64,000 nucleotides of DNA from Nocardiopsis alba DSM 43377 (GTDB lineage Bacteria; Actinomycetota; Actinomycetes; Streptosporangiales; Streptosporangiaceae): the NCBI RefSeq assembly GCF_000341225.1, contig NZ_ANAC01000002.1, forward strand, positions 1 through 64,000, in the 5' to 3' direction. Each line of letters begins with the position of its first letter. The first letter of the stretch is position 1. The translations under genes and the position numbers were made by a program. Below the pieces are notes generated by a model. The model did not search any database, was not told the origin of the DNA, and was given only the letters and a program-made list of their open reading frames with translations. Positions 15,936-24,857 of this stretch are shown piece by piece.

Positions 15936-17201
15936 ATGCGTGTTGTCGTGGCGACGATCGCCGAACGAAGTCACTTTCTCGCGGTGGTCCCGTTGGCGTG
16001 GGCGTTGAGGTCGGCGGGGCACGAGGTGGTGGTGGCCAGCCAGCCGGAGCTGGCCGGCGCGGTCTCCGCCGCCGGGCTGCCCTTCGCCCCGGTCGGCCGG
16101 GGGGACGTCCTGGCCCGGGTGCTGCGCCGGCTGCGGGGCCGTTCCGGAACGATGGAGGCCGTCGACTGGCACGACGCGCGGACCTGGGAGCTGCCGTGGT
16201 CCGAACTCTCGACACACATGCGACACATGGTGACGTTCTGGTGGCGGATGGTCAATGAGCCCATGGTCGGCGACCTCGTGGACCTGTGCCGCACCTGGAA
16301 ACCCGACCTCGTGGTGTGGGACCCCATCACCCTGTGTGCCCCGGTGGCGGCGCGTGCCTGTGGGGCCGCGCACGTGCGCTTCCTGTGGGGTGTGGACACC
16401 TTCGCCCGGATGAGGGGTTCCTACCTGGGGCGGATGGAGGAGCAGGTCCCCGAGGTCCGTGAGGATCCGTTGGGTGAGTGGTTGTCGGGGTTGGCGGCCC
16501 GTTACGGGGTGGAGTTCGACGAGGAGTTGGTGGTGGGTCAGGCCACCATCGATCAGGTTCCGGACGTGTTGCGGATACCGGTCAATGACCGGTTGGGGGT
16601 GCGGTATCTGGGGATGCGGTTCGTTCCCTACAACGGTCGCGCGGTGGTACCGGACTGGCTGCGTGAGCGTCCTGAGGGTCGGCGTCTGTGTTTGACGTTG
16701 GGGACCAGCGCCACGGATCGGTTCGGTGGGTACACGTTGCCGTTGGGCGAGGTGTTGGAGGCGTTGGGCCAGGTGGACGCCGAGGTGGTGGCCACCGTCC
16801 CGCTCAAAGCCCGCCAGGACCTGGGTGCGGTGCCTTCGAACGTGCGGTTGGTGGACTACGTGCCGTTGCACGCTCTGGCCGCGACCAGCACCGCCACCAT
16901 CAACCACAGCGGCTTCGGCAGCGCCCTCACCTGCCTGGAACAGGGGCTCCCGCAGGTGCTGTTCACCGACCGTCGGATGTTCGACACCCCTGAGTTGGCG
17001 CGGCGGATCACCGGTGCCGGCGCGGCCGTGCTCCTGGAGTCCGGGTCCGCCGGACCGGAGGACTTCCTCCGCGCGGCGGAGAGGGCCCTGACCGAGACCG
17101 GTCTCACCGAGAGGTCGGCATCGCTGGGCGAGTGGATAAGGACCCGGCCCACCCCCGCCGCGGTGGCCGCCGAATTGGAACGGATCGCACACGTTCCGTG
17201 A
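15936..17201 (+). CDS. Glycosyltransferase (GT-B), tandem paralogue
   Basis: This 421-residue protein is the same length as the preceding glycosyltransferase and clearly its duplicate. The N-terminus carries ERSHFLAVVPLAWALR with His13, and RYGVEFDEELVVGQATIDQ is shared with its neighbour. The donor motif has drifted to TINHSGFGSALTCLEQGLPQV, with Ser-Gly-Phe in place of Gly-Gly-Pro after the His, so its donor sugar may differ. ATG 15936 follows ACGGAGACGG. The open frame continues upstream to 15678 but without family similarity. Confidence 0.92.
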   Translation: MRVVVATIAERSHFLAVVPLAWALRSAGHEVVVASQPELAGAVSAAGLPFAPVGRGDVLARVLRRLRGRSGTMEAVDWHDARTWELPWSELSTHMRHMVTFWWRMVNEPMVGDLVDLCRTWKPDLVVWDPITLCAPVAARACGAAHVRFLWGVDTFARMRGSYLGRMEEQVPEVREDPLGEWLSGLAARYGVEFDEELVVGQATIDQVPDVLRIPVNDRLGVRYLGMRFVPYNGRAVVPDWLRERPEGRRLCLTLGTSATDRFGGYTLPLGEVLEALGQVDAEVVATVPLKARQDLGAVPSNVRLVDYVPLHALAATSTATINHSGFGSALTCLEQGLPQVLFTDRRMFDTPELARRITGAGAAVLLESGSAGPEDFLRAAERALTETGLTERSASLGEWIRTRPTPAAVAAELERIAHVP

Positions 17202-17287
17202 AATCAATCGCGTGAACGAATGACTGCGGAATGTACACGAACTCGAAACAAGGTTTTTCGATATCGATTCGATCCCGCCGACGTGAA

Positions 17288-17299
17288 GTAAACGTTTAC
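17288..17299. promoter_or_regulatory. 12-bp perfect palindrome GTAAACGTTTAC (LacI-type operator shape)
   Basis: GTAAACGTTTAC is a perfect palindrome with a central CG, matching the general shape of LacI/GalR-family operators. No LacI-family gene is in the window, so a regulator from elsewhere would have to bind. Confidence 0.45.
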
Positions 17300-17536
17300 A
17301 TTCGCGGTGGGTTCGGGGGCTCCGGGGTCCGCCTATCGCCCTGTCGGTGGTTCTGGTCGGCGTGGTGGCCGGGAGAAGGCGAGCATCTTGATGTCCATCC
17401 TCGCATTTCATGTTTCGGGTCGGCCTCTTCCTTGCTCGTGGGCATGGCCGTCCATCCTTCTCCGGGTGGCTCGATGGAGGGGCGAAGAGTCGTCATGAAG
17501 CACCTCTGACCAGTTGAAACCTGTCGACCCCTCTTT

Positions 17537-17553
17537 ATGGAACGGAGTTCCAT
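17537..17553. promoter_or_regulatory. Inverted repeat ATGGAAC-GGA-GTTCCAT
   Basis: Seven-base arms with a three-base spacer form a 17-bp dyad, a size usual for TetR- or MarR-type operators. It lies 200 bases upstream of the LmbU-type regulator start. Confidence 0.4.
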
Positions 17554-17676
17554 TTCTCTGCACCCCACCTTCGGGCCGGCCTTGTGTCCTGTGGGGGCGG
17601 TGGCGCTCGGGGGTGGGTTATGGGCATCCATGAATCGGATATATGACCCGAGGGGTGTGTTAATCGAGTGAAAGCT

Positions 17677-17687
17677 GGTAAATTACC
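17677..17687. promoter_or_regulatory. Short palindrome GGTAAATTACC
   Basis: This 11-base perfect dyad lies just upstream of the preferred regulator start, or within its coding sequence if GTG 17668 is used. In that longer version the sixth codon is TTA, the rare codon read by the bldA tRNA. Confidence 0.3.
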
Positions 17688-17736
17688 GCCACCCCCTTAC
17701 ATCGCTCATCGTGCAAGAGGAAGTAATTCATCTCCC

Positions 17737-18381
17737 ATGGTCAAGGTAGCGATGCCTGTAAAAAGCCATACAGAAAGTATCGGTCGCAACTCGCGGCGTA
17801 ACGGTCGAATCGCCATGCGGGGAGTGACCACACGCAGGACGACACTCCTGCTCCCCACCGGGATGCCGATCGACGATTGGGAGGCCATCGGGCATCACAT
17901 ATTCGTGATCTCCGATTCCTCGGGATGGTGGCTGGGTGACTGGCTGGTCTACGGCCAGGAAAACTATCCGAACCGCTACAAGTGTGCCATCGCGGCTACC
18001 TCTCTGGACTATCAGACACTGCGCAACTACGCGTGGGTGGCGCGCAAATTCGTTCCCGAGCGTCGGCGCGAGAAGCTGAGTATGCAGCATCACGCCGAAG
18101 TCGCCGGCCTCTCTTTGGAGGAGCAGGAGCACTGGCTCTCCCAGGCCGAGGCCGAGGGATGGTCGAGGAACGAACTTCGGAGACGGACCCAGGCCGGAGC
18201 GAAACGTACACCCGCTCAGATCTCCTCCGTGCAGGTGAACGTGAGGGGTTCCCGTAAGGAGCATTGGCAGAAGGCGGCCGAGAGCTCCGGCATGGAACTG
18301 GTGGATTGGATCGGTACCACTCTCGACACCGCCGCGCAACACGCGCTGACCTCGGTGGTGGAGAAGGCCGAAGCCCAGTAG
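17737..18381 (+). CDS. LmbU-family cluster-situated transcriptional regulator
   Basis: The core [22 protein letters not shown], the [11 protein letters not shown] block and the [17 protein letters not shown] block match the LmbU/NovE/HrmB family of antibiotic regulators (known for lincomycin, novobiocin and hormaomycin). These bind DNA through a central helix-turn-helix-like region. The start is uncertain: GTG 17668, ATG 17737 and ATG 17752 are all in frame, and 17752 has the best-spaced ribosome site (AAGG). I list 17737. It is 214 residues from there. It probably activates the cluster. Three CGCCGGCG-centred or related palindromes between cluster genes are candidate targets. It precedes the aminotransferase by 34 bases. 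Confidence 0.88.
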   Translation: MVKVAMPVKSHTESIGRNSRRNGRIAMRGVTTRRTTLLLPTGMPIDDWEAIGHHIFVISDSSGWWLGDWLVYGQENYPNRYKCAIAATSLDYQTLRNYAWVARKFVPERRREKLSMQHHAEVAGLSLEEQEHWLSQAEAEGWSRNELRRRTQAGAKRTPAQISSVQVNVRGSRKEHWQKAAESSGMELVDWIGTTLDTAAQHALTSVVEKAEAQ

Positions 18382-18415
18382 AACAACTGAGCGATTCGAC
18401 CGTTCAAGGAAAAGG

Positions 18416-19546
18416 GTGAGGATCTTGACCACGTACGTCTGGGGTTACCTGGAGGAGTACGCGCAGGAGCGGGAAGACCTGCTCGACGCGGTGGACACCG
18501 TCTTCAAGTCCGGTCAACTGGTGTGGGGTCCCTTCGCCGAGGCCTTCGAGCGGGACTTCGCGGACTACCACGGTGTCGCGCACTGCGCCGGTGTGGACAA
18601 CGGGACGAACGCGATCGTGCTGGCGCTGAGAGCGCTCGGCGTCTCCCCCGGGGACGAGGTCATCACCGTCTCCAACACCGCCGCGCCGACCGTTCTGGCG
18701 ATCGACATGGTCGGTGCCGTACCGGTCTTCGTCGACATCGACCCGAAGACCTATCTGATGGACGTCGACCTGGTGGAGGCGGCGATCACCCCGCGCACCA
18801 GGTGCATCCTGCCCGTCCACCTGTACGGGCAGTGCGTCGACATGGATCCCCTCCAGGCCTTGGCCGCCGCTCACGACATCCCCGTGCTCGAGGACTGCGC
18901 CCAGGCCCACGGCGCGCGCTACAAGGGTCGGATCGCCGGTTCGATGGGGCAGGCGGGCGCCTTCTCCTTCTACCCGACCAAGGTCCTGGGCGCTTACGGC
19001 CACGCGGGCGCGACCATCACCGACGACCCGGAGATCGACGCGCGACTGCGCCGGCTGCGCTACTACGGGATGGACGAGCAGCAGTACTACGTCGTGGAGC
19101 AGGGGGGCCAGAACAGCCGCCTCGACCAGGTCCACGCCGAGATCCTGCGCCGTAAGCTCACCCGTCTCGACGGCTACATCGAGGCCCGCCGCGCCATCGC
19201 GGCCAGGTACGACGAGAGCCTGAAGGACCTGCTCGACAGCGGGCTCATCCTGCCCGAGACCGTCGGGTACAACGAGCACTCGTACTACCTGTACGTGGTC
19301 CGGCACCCGGAGCGCGACCGCATCATCGAGGCCATGAAGGCCTATGACATCTCCCTGAACATCAGCTACCCGTGGCCGGTGCACACGATGACGGGCTTCT
19401 CCCGCTTCGGCTATGGGAAGGGGGACCTGCCGCACACGGAGGAGGTCGCCGGCGAGATCTTCTCGCTGCCGATGTTCCCCTCCCTGGGCGAGTCCAAGCA
19501 GGCCGAGATCATCGAGGCCCTGCGTACGACCGTGGAATCCCTGTGA
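18416..19546 (+). CDS. PLP-dependent NDP-sugar 3-aminotransferase (DegT/DnrJ/EryC1 family, EvaB-like)
   Basis: This 376-residue protein of the DegT/DnrJ/EryC1 family starts [15 protein letters not shown]. It contains the nucleotide-sugar segment [30 protein letters not shown] and the PLP lysine in [13 protein letters not shown]. The C-terminal [13 protein letters not shown] is shared with sugar 3-aminotransferases such as EvaB. It would transfer an amino group from glutamate to C3 of the dTDP-3,4-diketo-2,6-dideoxyhexose made by the next gene. GTG 18416 follows AAGGAAAAGG. The gene overlaps the 2,3-dehydratase (GTGA). Confidence 0.92.
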   Translation: MRILTTYVWGYLEEYAQEREDLLDAVDTVFKSGQLVWGPFAEAFERDFADYHGVAHCAGVDNGTNAIVLALRALGVSPGDEVITVSNTAAPTVLAIDMVGAVPVFVDIDPKTYLMDVDLVEAAITPRTRCILPVHLYGQCVDMDPLQALAAAHDIPVLEDCAQAHGARYKGRIAGSMGQAGAFSFYPTKVLGAYGHAGATITDDPEIDARLRRLRYYGMDEQQYYVVEQGGQNSRLDQVHAEILRRKLTRLDGYIEARRAIAARYDESLKDLLDSGLILPETVGYNEHSYYLYVVRHPERDRIIEAMKAYDISLNISYPWPVHTMTGFSRFGYGKGDLPHTEEVAGEIFSLPMFPSLGESKQAEIIEALRTTVESL

Positions 19547-20937
19547 CCGGGAGGGACGCCGCTCGTTTCACCGGGTCGGCCTCCGGCCACGGAACCTCCC
19601 AGAGCACGGACGACGAGATCTGGGAGTGGTGGACGGGGCTACCGCGTGAGGACGCCTTCGAGGTCGCCCCGATCCCCTTCGACCGGATGCGGGGATGGGG
19701 CTTCGACGACAAGGGGAACCTGGTCCACGACAGCGGCCGGTTCTTCTCGATCGAAGGGCTGAGGATCGACACCGACGACGGTGTCATCACCCAGCCGATC
19801 ATCGACCAGCCGGAGGTGGGCATCCTCGGTCTCCTGATGAAGGACATCGGGGGGACGCCGCACTTCCTGATGCAGGCGAAGTTCGAGCCCGGCAACCTCA
19901 ACGTCCGACAGCTGTCGCCGACCGTCCAGGCGACGAGGAGCAACTACATCGGCGTGCACAACGGGCGCGCCACCCCCTACGTGGAGCACTTCCGCTCCGC
20001 GCCCCGCGAACGCGTCCTGGTCGACGTCCTCCAGTCCGAGCAGGGCGAGTGGTTCTGGCGCAAGCGCAACCGGAACATGGTGGTCGAGGTCGAGGGTGAC
20101 GTCGAGGAGCGGGAGGGTTTCCGCTGGCTGACGCTCGCGCAGATCAACCGGCTGATGGCCACCGACGACGTGATCAACATGGACGCCCGGACCGTGCTGG
20201 CCTGCCTGCCCTTGGCACCCGCCGAGGAACCGGGCCCGGGCGAGCCCGACGACGCCTTCGTCCGGGCACTGCGACGCTCGTACCACGTGAAGGACGACGA
20301 TCCCGCGGCGGCGAACACGCTGGCCGGGATCGTCGGCCTGCTCACCGACGTCAAGGTCGCCTGTACCCGGGACCGGCGGCTCGTTCCGTTGACCGAGGTC
20401 GAGGGGTGGTCGATCACCGACGAGGAGATCGTGGACGACGCCCGCCGGGAGTTCCGGGTGATGGCCGTCGACGTGCGGGCCGAGGGGCGAGAGGTGGGTC
20501 GATGGACCCAGCCCCTCCTGGAACCTCACGACGTCCACACGGCGGTGTTCCTGACCAAGGACATCGGCGGGGTGCTCCACGTACTGCTCGCGACCCGGGC
20601 CGAACCCGGGCTGGCGGACATGGTGGAGTTCGGTCCCACGGTGCGTCTGCGTTCGCCGGAGGAGGACCCCGGGCTTCCCGAGGGGTTCGCCGAGGCGCTC
20701 GCGCTCGACGACCCCGAGCGGGTCCGGCGCGACGTCGTGCTCTCCGAGGAGGGGGGCCGGTTCCGTGCGGCACGGACCCGCTACAGGGTGATCGACGCTG
20801 GTGGGATCCTGCCCGACCGGGCGCCGGAGGGCCACTGCTGGGCGACGGTGGGACAGCTCACCGAACTCGTCCGCCACGGTGGTTACCTCACCATCGAGGC
20901 GCGTACGTTGCTGGCCTGCCTGCACGGCCTCTGGTGA
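19543..20937 (+). CDS. NDP-4-keto-6-deoxyhexose 2,3-dehydratase (EvaA/TylX3-like)
   Basis: This 464-residue protein is built of two homologous halves, as in the whole family: [17 protein letters not shown] and [12 protein letters not shown] in the first, [17 protein letters not shown] and [13 protein letters not shown] in the second. The halves end with [10 protein letters not shown] and [10 protein letters not shown]. It removes the C2 hydroxyl, which begins 2-deoxygenation of the sugar. GTG 19543 overlaps the aminotransferase stop by four bases. Together with the aminotransferase and the C-methyltransferase it defines a vancosamine-type route. The following gap holds a GC-rich hairpin at 20942-20966. 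Confidence 0.93.
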   Translation: MTGRDAARFTGSASGHGTSQSTDDEIWEWWTGLPREDAFEVAPIPFDRMRGWGFDDKGNLVHDSGRFFSIEGLRIDTDDGVITQPIIDQPEVGILGLLMKDIGGTPHFLMQAKFEPGNLNVRQLSPTVQATRSNYIGVHNGRATPYVEHFRSAPRERVLVDVLQSEQGEWFWRKRNRNMVVEVEGDVEEREGFRWLTLAQINRLMATDDVINMDARTVLACLPLAPAEEPGPGEPDDAFVRALRRSYHVKDDDPAAANTLAGIVGLLTDVKVACTRDRRLVPLTEVEGWSITDEEIVDDARREFRVMAVDVRAEGREVGRWTQPLLEPHDVHTAVFLTKDIGGVLHVLLATRAEPGLADMVEFGPTVRLRSPEEDPGLPEGFAEALALDDPERVRRDVVLSEEGGRFRAARTRYRVIDAGGILPDRAPEGHCWATVGQLTELVRHGGYLTIEARTLLACLHGLW

Positions 20938-20941
20938 AGAG

Positions 20942-20966
20942 CGTCCACCGCCGCCGGCGGTGGACG
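20942..20966. promoter_or_regulatory. Inverted repeat with CGCCGGCG inside, after the 2,3-dehydratase
   Basis: Arms CGTCCACCGCC and GGCGGTGGACG are exact reverse complements with a three-base loop. As at 3440 and 15835 it occupies a short gap between co-directional cluster genes and contains CGCCGGCG (20952-20959). Without a T-run it is not a textbook terminator. Confidence 0.55.
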
Positions 20967-20992
20967 GACGAGCATAGAAAGCGAGATGCCGG

Positions 20993-22306
20993 ATGCGCAT
21001 CCTCTTCGTGACCCAGGCCGAGAAGACGCACATGCTCAGCATGGTCCCCCTCGCCTGGGCACTGCGGTCCGCCGGCCACGAGGTCCGGGTGGCGAGCCAG
21101 CCGGACCTGCGCGAGGCCGTCGTCGAGACGGGTCTGCCGTTCTGCGCGGTGGGTCCTCCCTACGCCCTCGAACAGTATCTGCGGGCCTTCAAGGCGTTGG
21201 AGAGCCAGCACGTCGACGGTGAGGCCGGCGCGGGCCTGGGCGTGACCGTCGACCTCGACGGTATGGACACCGACGAGCTGCTGGAGTTGTACGGCGGCGT
21301 CGTGAACTACTGGCTGCGGATGGTCAACGACCTGATGCTCGACGACCTGGTCGCCCTGTGCCGTCAGTGGGGGCCCGACCTGGTGATCTGGGAGCCCAAG
21401 ACCTACGCGGGCGGCATCGCGGCCGAGGCCGCGGGCGCCTCTCATGCCCGTTTCCTCTGGGGCATGGACGTACTGACGCAGATGCGCATCGAGATCGAGG
21501 ACAGGACCCCCGACCCCGAGCAGGCGTGGGAGAGGGACAACCTGGCGCGCTGGCTCGCGGGCCGGGCGGCCCGCTACGGCGTCGAGTTCGGCGAATCGCT
21601 GGTCCACGGCCAGGTCACGCTCGACCCCTTCCCCGAGGAGGTCCAGCTGGAACTGGGGACGAGGACGTCCCGTCGACCGATCCGGTACGTTCCCTTCAAC
21701 GGCGCGGCGCGGGTGCCCGCCTGGCTGCGTTCCCGGCCCGACCATCCCCGCGTGTGCGTGACCATGGGGTCGTCGAGCATGGAACGTTTCGACGGCAACC
21801 ACCATCTGGGTGACTTCCTGGCGGCTCTGGCCGAGCTGGACGTGGAGATCATCGCGACCCTGCCGGACGAACAGAGCGAGGAACTGAGGACGTTGCCCGA
21901 CAACGTCCGGATCTTCTCGCACGTGCCCATGCAACCCCTGTTGGAGACCTGCGACGCGGTCGTCCACCACGGCGGCGCCGGCACCTGTCTGACCGCGATG
22001 TCGCTCGGCGTTCCGCAGCTGATCATCTCGGACCTGGTCATGCCCAAGTACCAGTTCGACGAACGGGTCCTGGCCGGGCGACTCGCCGCCCAGGGCGCCT
22101 CCATCGAGCTCTCCGGTGAGGACGTGACGCCCGCGAGGACGCGGGAGGCCCTCCGGTCGCTCCTGGCCGGCTCGGGGTTCCGTCGAGGGGCGGGCCTGCT
22201 GCGCGAACGGATGCTGGGCACACCCACGCCGGCGGAGTTCGCCCGGCGGGTCGAGGAGCTCGTCATGGGGGGCGTCCGGCCGGACGATCCGGTGCCCACC
22301 GCCTGA
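20993..22306 (+). CDS. Glycosyltransferase (GT-B, EryCIII/DesVII type)
   Basis: This 437-residue member of the same family as the other three has EKTHMLSMVPLAWALRSAGHEV with His13, and AVVHHGGAGTCLTAMSLGVPQL as the donor-phosphate site. It has a longer acceptor-side loop (residues about 70-95, LDGMDTDELLELYGG) than its paralogues. ATG 20993 follows a weak purine stretch. It lies behind the aminotransferase and dehydratase, which suggests an amino-sugar donor, though this is only context. Confidence 0.92.
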   Translation: MRILFVTQAEKTHMLSMVPLAWALRSAGHEVRVASQPDLREAVVETGLPFCAVGPPYALEQYLRAFKALESQHVDGEAGAGLGVTVDLDGMDTDELLELYGGVVNYWLRMVNDLMLDDLVALCRQWGPDLVIWEPKTYAGGIAAEAAGASHARFLWGMDVLTQMRIEIEDRTPDPEQAWERDNLARWLAGRAARYGVEFGESLVHGQVTLDPFPEEVQLELGTRTSRRPIRYVPFNGAARVPAWLRSRPDHPRVCVTMGSSSMERFDGNHHLGDFLAALAELDVEIIATLPDEQSEELRTLPDNVRIFSHVPMQPLLETCDAVVHHGGAGTCLTAMSLGVPQLIISDLVMPKYQFDERVLAGRLAAQGASIELSGEDVTPARTREALRSLLAGSGFRRGAGLLRERMLGTPTPAEFARRVEELVMGGVRPDDPVPTA

Positions 22307-22388
22307 CACGGGTCGTGCCGTCTCCGAAACGCCTCGGTCGTGGGCGTCCCCTTCGGAGAGCACCACCAACGAACATCGGGAGAACCTG

Positions 22389-22934
22389 TTGCTTGTTCCA
22401 CACCTGGAGACCCGGCGCGTCGTGTTCCGGACCGCCACTCCGGACAGCGCCGACGACCTGTACGACAGCCTGCTGCGCGCGGGGCTGGAGACGCTGCCCG
22501 CCCTCGACGACTTCCGCAGCGGTTTCGAGATGGCGGTACAGGAGGACTTCACGCTCTTCGCGATCTGCCTGCGCTCCAACGGCAGGTTCGTGGGCTTCGG
22601 AAGCCTGCGGGACCGCGACCCGGCCGGCCACCTGAAGATGGGCATCTCGATGAACACGGAGATGCTCTCCTACGGTGAGGGGGCCGAGGCGATGCTCCTG
22701 CTGGCCAACTACGGGTTCGCACGGTGGGACCACATCCGGCGCGTGTACATCGAGAGCACCGAGGCGAGCATCGCCCGCTTCGGGGCGGCCCTGTCCTCCC
22801 TCCGGAGCGAGGTGACCCTGCGCGACCACACCTTCTTCCGCGGTCGGCTGTGGGACATGCACTACTACGCGGTGACCCGTGACGAGTGGGAGCGCGGCGG
22901 CGCCCCCGTCCTGGAACGACTGGTCCCTCGGTAG
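22389..22934 (+). CDS. GNAT-fold acetyltransferase-like protein
   Basis: This 181-residue protein resembles the RimJ/RimL-type GNATs: it begins HLETRRVVFRTATPDSADDL, has the strand FVGFGSLRDRD, and later GEGAEAMLLLANYGFARWDHIRRVYIES, the usual acetyl-CoA-proximal helix and strand. The TTG start follows GGGAGA. It is the last gene before a strong terminator, so it is probably the right end of the cluster. It might N-acylate an amino sugar or the peptide product; a GNAT joins acyl and RiPP parts in goadvionin, to my recollection. That analogy is speculative. Confidence 0.75.
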   Translation: MLVPHLETRRVVFRTATPDSADDLYDSLLRAGLETLPALDDFRSGFEMAVQEDFTLFAICLRSNGRFVGFGSLRDRDPAGHLKMGISMNTEMLSYGEGAEAMLLLANYGFARWDHIRRVYIESTEASIARFGAALSSLRSEVTLRDHTFFRGRLWDMHYYAVTRDEWERGGAPVLERLVPR

Positions 22935-22958
22935 GAGCCTGACGGAAGCGGACGGAAC

Positions 22959-22989
22959 CGTCCGGGGCGGGGAGCCCCCGCCCCGGACG
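22959..22989 (+). terminator. Strong hairpin at the right border of the biosynthetic cluster
   Basis: CGTCCGGGGCGGGG and CCCCGCCCCGGACG are perfect 14-base arms around an AGC loop, 25 bases after the GNAT gene. It is T-poor downstream, as usual in actinomycetes. It marks the likely end of the cluster transcript. Confidence 0.75.
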
Positions 22990-23065
22990 TCCGATACCGC
23001 GGAGTGGGGCTCACCACCCACGAACAGGGTGGTGGACGCCGTTCACCGGGTGGAACACTGCGATC

Positions 23066-23728
23066 ATGCTCGGCATCATCGACCTGCCCACCTACCTGGC
23101 CGGTCTCATCCTCATCGTGCTCCTCCCGGGGCCCAACTCGATCTACGTGCTCTCCGTGGCCGCGCGCAGCGGCACCCGGGCCGGGTACACGGCCGCCGCG
23201 GGGGTCTTCACCGGCGACGCCGTGCTCATGATCCTCGCCGCCGCGGGCGCCGCCACGCTGTTGGGTACCAACCCGCTGGTCTTCGCGGTCGTCAAGTTCG
23301 TGGGCGCCGCCTACCTGGTGTGGATGGCGATCGGGATGCTGCGCACCGCCCACGCCATGTGGACCTCCCGGCATCAGCGGGCCGAGGAGCAGCGCGCCGC
23401 CGACGCCGCCCCGGCGCCGAGCACCGGAGAGCGGCCCTACCGACGGGCGCTGGTGGTCTCTCTGTTCAACCCGAAGGTGATCCTGTTCCTGATCTCCTTC
23501 TTCGTGCAGTTCGTCGACCCGAACTACGCCTACCCGGCGCTGTCCTTCCTGGTCCTGGGGCTGCTGTTGCAGCTGGTCAGCTTCCTGTACCTGTCCGCCC
23601 TGATCTTCAGCGGCACCCGGCTGGCGGCGGCCTTCTCCCGGCGTCGGCGTCTCTCCGCCGGAGCGACCTCGGTGGCGGGCGCCCTGTTCCTGGGGTTCGC
23701 GGTGAAGCTCTCCCTCAGCACCGCCTGA
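23066..23728 (+). CDS. LysE/RhtB-family amino-acid exporter (LeuE-like)
   Basis: This 220-residue membrane protein has the family hallmark LPGPNSIYVLSVAARSG in the first helix-loop and RRALVVSLFNPKVILFLISFF before helix four, with about six helices in all. It would export a small neutral or basic amino acid. It stands alone just outside the biosynthetic cluster, 77 bases after the cluster terminator, and has its own start ATG 23066. Confidence 0.9.
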   Translation: MLGIIDLPTYLAGLILIVLLPGPNSIYVLSVAARSGTRAGYTAAAGVFTGDAVLMILAAAGAATLLGTNPLVFAVVKFVGAAYLVWMAIGMLRTAHAMWTSRHQRAEEQRAADAAPAPSTGERPYRRALVVSLFNPKVILFLISFFVQFVDPNYAYPALSFLVLGLLLQLVSFLYLSALIFSGTRLAAAFSRRRRLSAGATSVAGALFLGFAVKLSLSTA

Positions 23729-23891
23729 CCTCGGCCGCCCATCACCGCTTCGGCCCGGTCCTCTCCTCATGAGGGCCGGGCCTCGTCCTTTCCGGGGGCA
23801 CGCTCCCGGGCGGCGGGTTCTCGGGGACCGGGCCGACGCGTCCCGTCGAGAGGGTCGACGATCTTCGGATGATCGCCCTAACGTTGAGGAG

Positions 23892-24764
23892 ATGAGCGCC
23901 GAGAAGATCTCCATGCCCGACCTCAACGGTCGCACCGCCGTCATCACCGGGGCCAACAGCGGCCTCGGCCTGGAGACCGCCAAGGTCCTGGCCGGACTCG
24001 GGGCCCGTGTGGTCCTGGCCGTGCGCGACACCGGGAAGGGGGAGGCCGCCGCCCGGTCGATCGAGGGCGAGACCGAGGTCCGCCGTCTCGACCTCGCCGA
24101 CCTGGCCTCGGTGCGCGCCTTCGCGCAGGGGTGGAAGGGCGACCTCGAACTCCTGATCAACAACGCCGGGCTCATGGCGGTCCCGAAGTCCACCACCGAG
24201 GACGGCTTCGAGACCCAGTTCGGCGTCAACCACCTGGGCCACTTCGCCCTCACCAATCTGCTGCTGGAACACGTCACCGGGCGGGTGGTCACCGTCTCCT
24301 CCGGGCTGCACCGGCTCTCGCGCGGTATCCACTTCGACGACGTGAACCTGGAGAAGGGGTACACCCCCTACCGGGCGTACGGGCAGTCGAAGCTGGCCAA
24401 CCTGCTCTTCACCCTGGAGTTGCAGCGCCGACTCGACGAGGTCGGATCGCCGGTCCTGGCCGTGGCGGCCCACCCCGGTTACGCGGCCACCAACCTTCAG
24501 GGGCGTACCGGGAACGCTCTGGAGGACCGGGCCATGGGGGTGTTGAACAAGGTCGTCGCGCAGAGCGCCGCGCACGGCGCCCTCCCCACGATCCACGCCG
24601 CCACCCAGGACGTGCCCGGCGCCTTCTTCGCCGGTCCCACGGGTCTGTTCATGAACGGCGCGCCCGGCCCGTCGAGTCGCTCCTCCGCCGCTCGGGACGC
24701 CGAGGCCGCCCGCCGGCTGTGGGATCTGTCCGAAGAACTGACCGGGGTCTCCTTCCCGTTGTGA
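23892..24764 (+). CDS. Short-chain dehydrogenase/reductase (retinol dehydrogenase-like)
   Basis: This protein of about 290 residues has the NADP site TAVITGANSGLGLETAK, LLINNAGLMAVP, and the catalytic Ser/Tyr/Lys in TVSSGLHR and YRAYGQSKLANLLF. It reads as the classical SDR group that includes RDH-like oxidoreductases of unknown substrate. ATG 23892 and ATG 23913 are both possible; AGGAG directly abuts the first. It converges on the penicillin-acylase-like gene with a strong hairpin between them. Confidence 0.88.
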   Translation: MSAEKISMPDLNGRTAVITGANSGLGLETAKVLAGLGARVVLAVRDTGKGEAAARSIEGETEVRRLDLADLASVRAFAQGWKGDLELLINNAGLMAVPKSTTEDGFETQFGVNHLGHFALTNLLLEHVTGRVVTVSSGLHRLSRGIHFDDVNLEKGYTPYRAYGQSKLANLLFTLELQRRLDEVGSPVLAVAAHPGYAATNLQGRTGNALEDRAMGVLNKVVAQSAAHGALPTIHAATQDVPGAFFAGPTGLFMNGAPGPSSRSSAARDAEAARRLWDLSEELTGVSFPL

Positions 24765-24857
24765 GGCCGGATCGGTGTAACGCCGAAGAACATGTACAGC
24801 GTTACCCCGGCCCGTGGCCACCTCCGGGCGGGGAGAACGCGGTGCTGAAACGCCGAC

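Larger units (their letters stand above)
17202..17736. promoter_or_regulatory. 535-bp regulatory gap upstream of the LmbU-type regulator
   Basis: No gene is supported here; short readings such as 17391-17498 look like chance. The stretch is lower in GC than its surroundings and holds three separate inverted repeats, annotated below at 17288, 17537 and 17677. It is the likely control region of the pathway regulator. Confidence 0.5.

Noticed and set aside
17391..17498. 35-residue reading MSILAFHVSGRPLPCSWAWP... as a LanA precursor
   Set aside because: It starts like some class III leaders, but it has no LxLQ-type motif, no Ser-x2-Ser-xn-Cys core, and a ribosome site spaced too far away.
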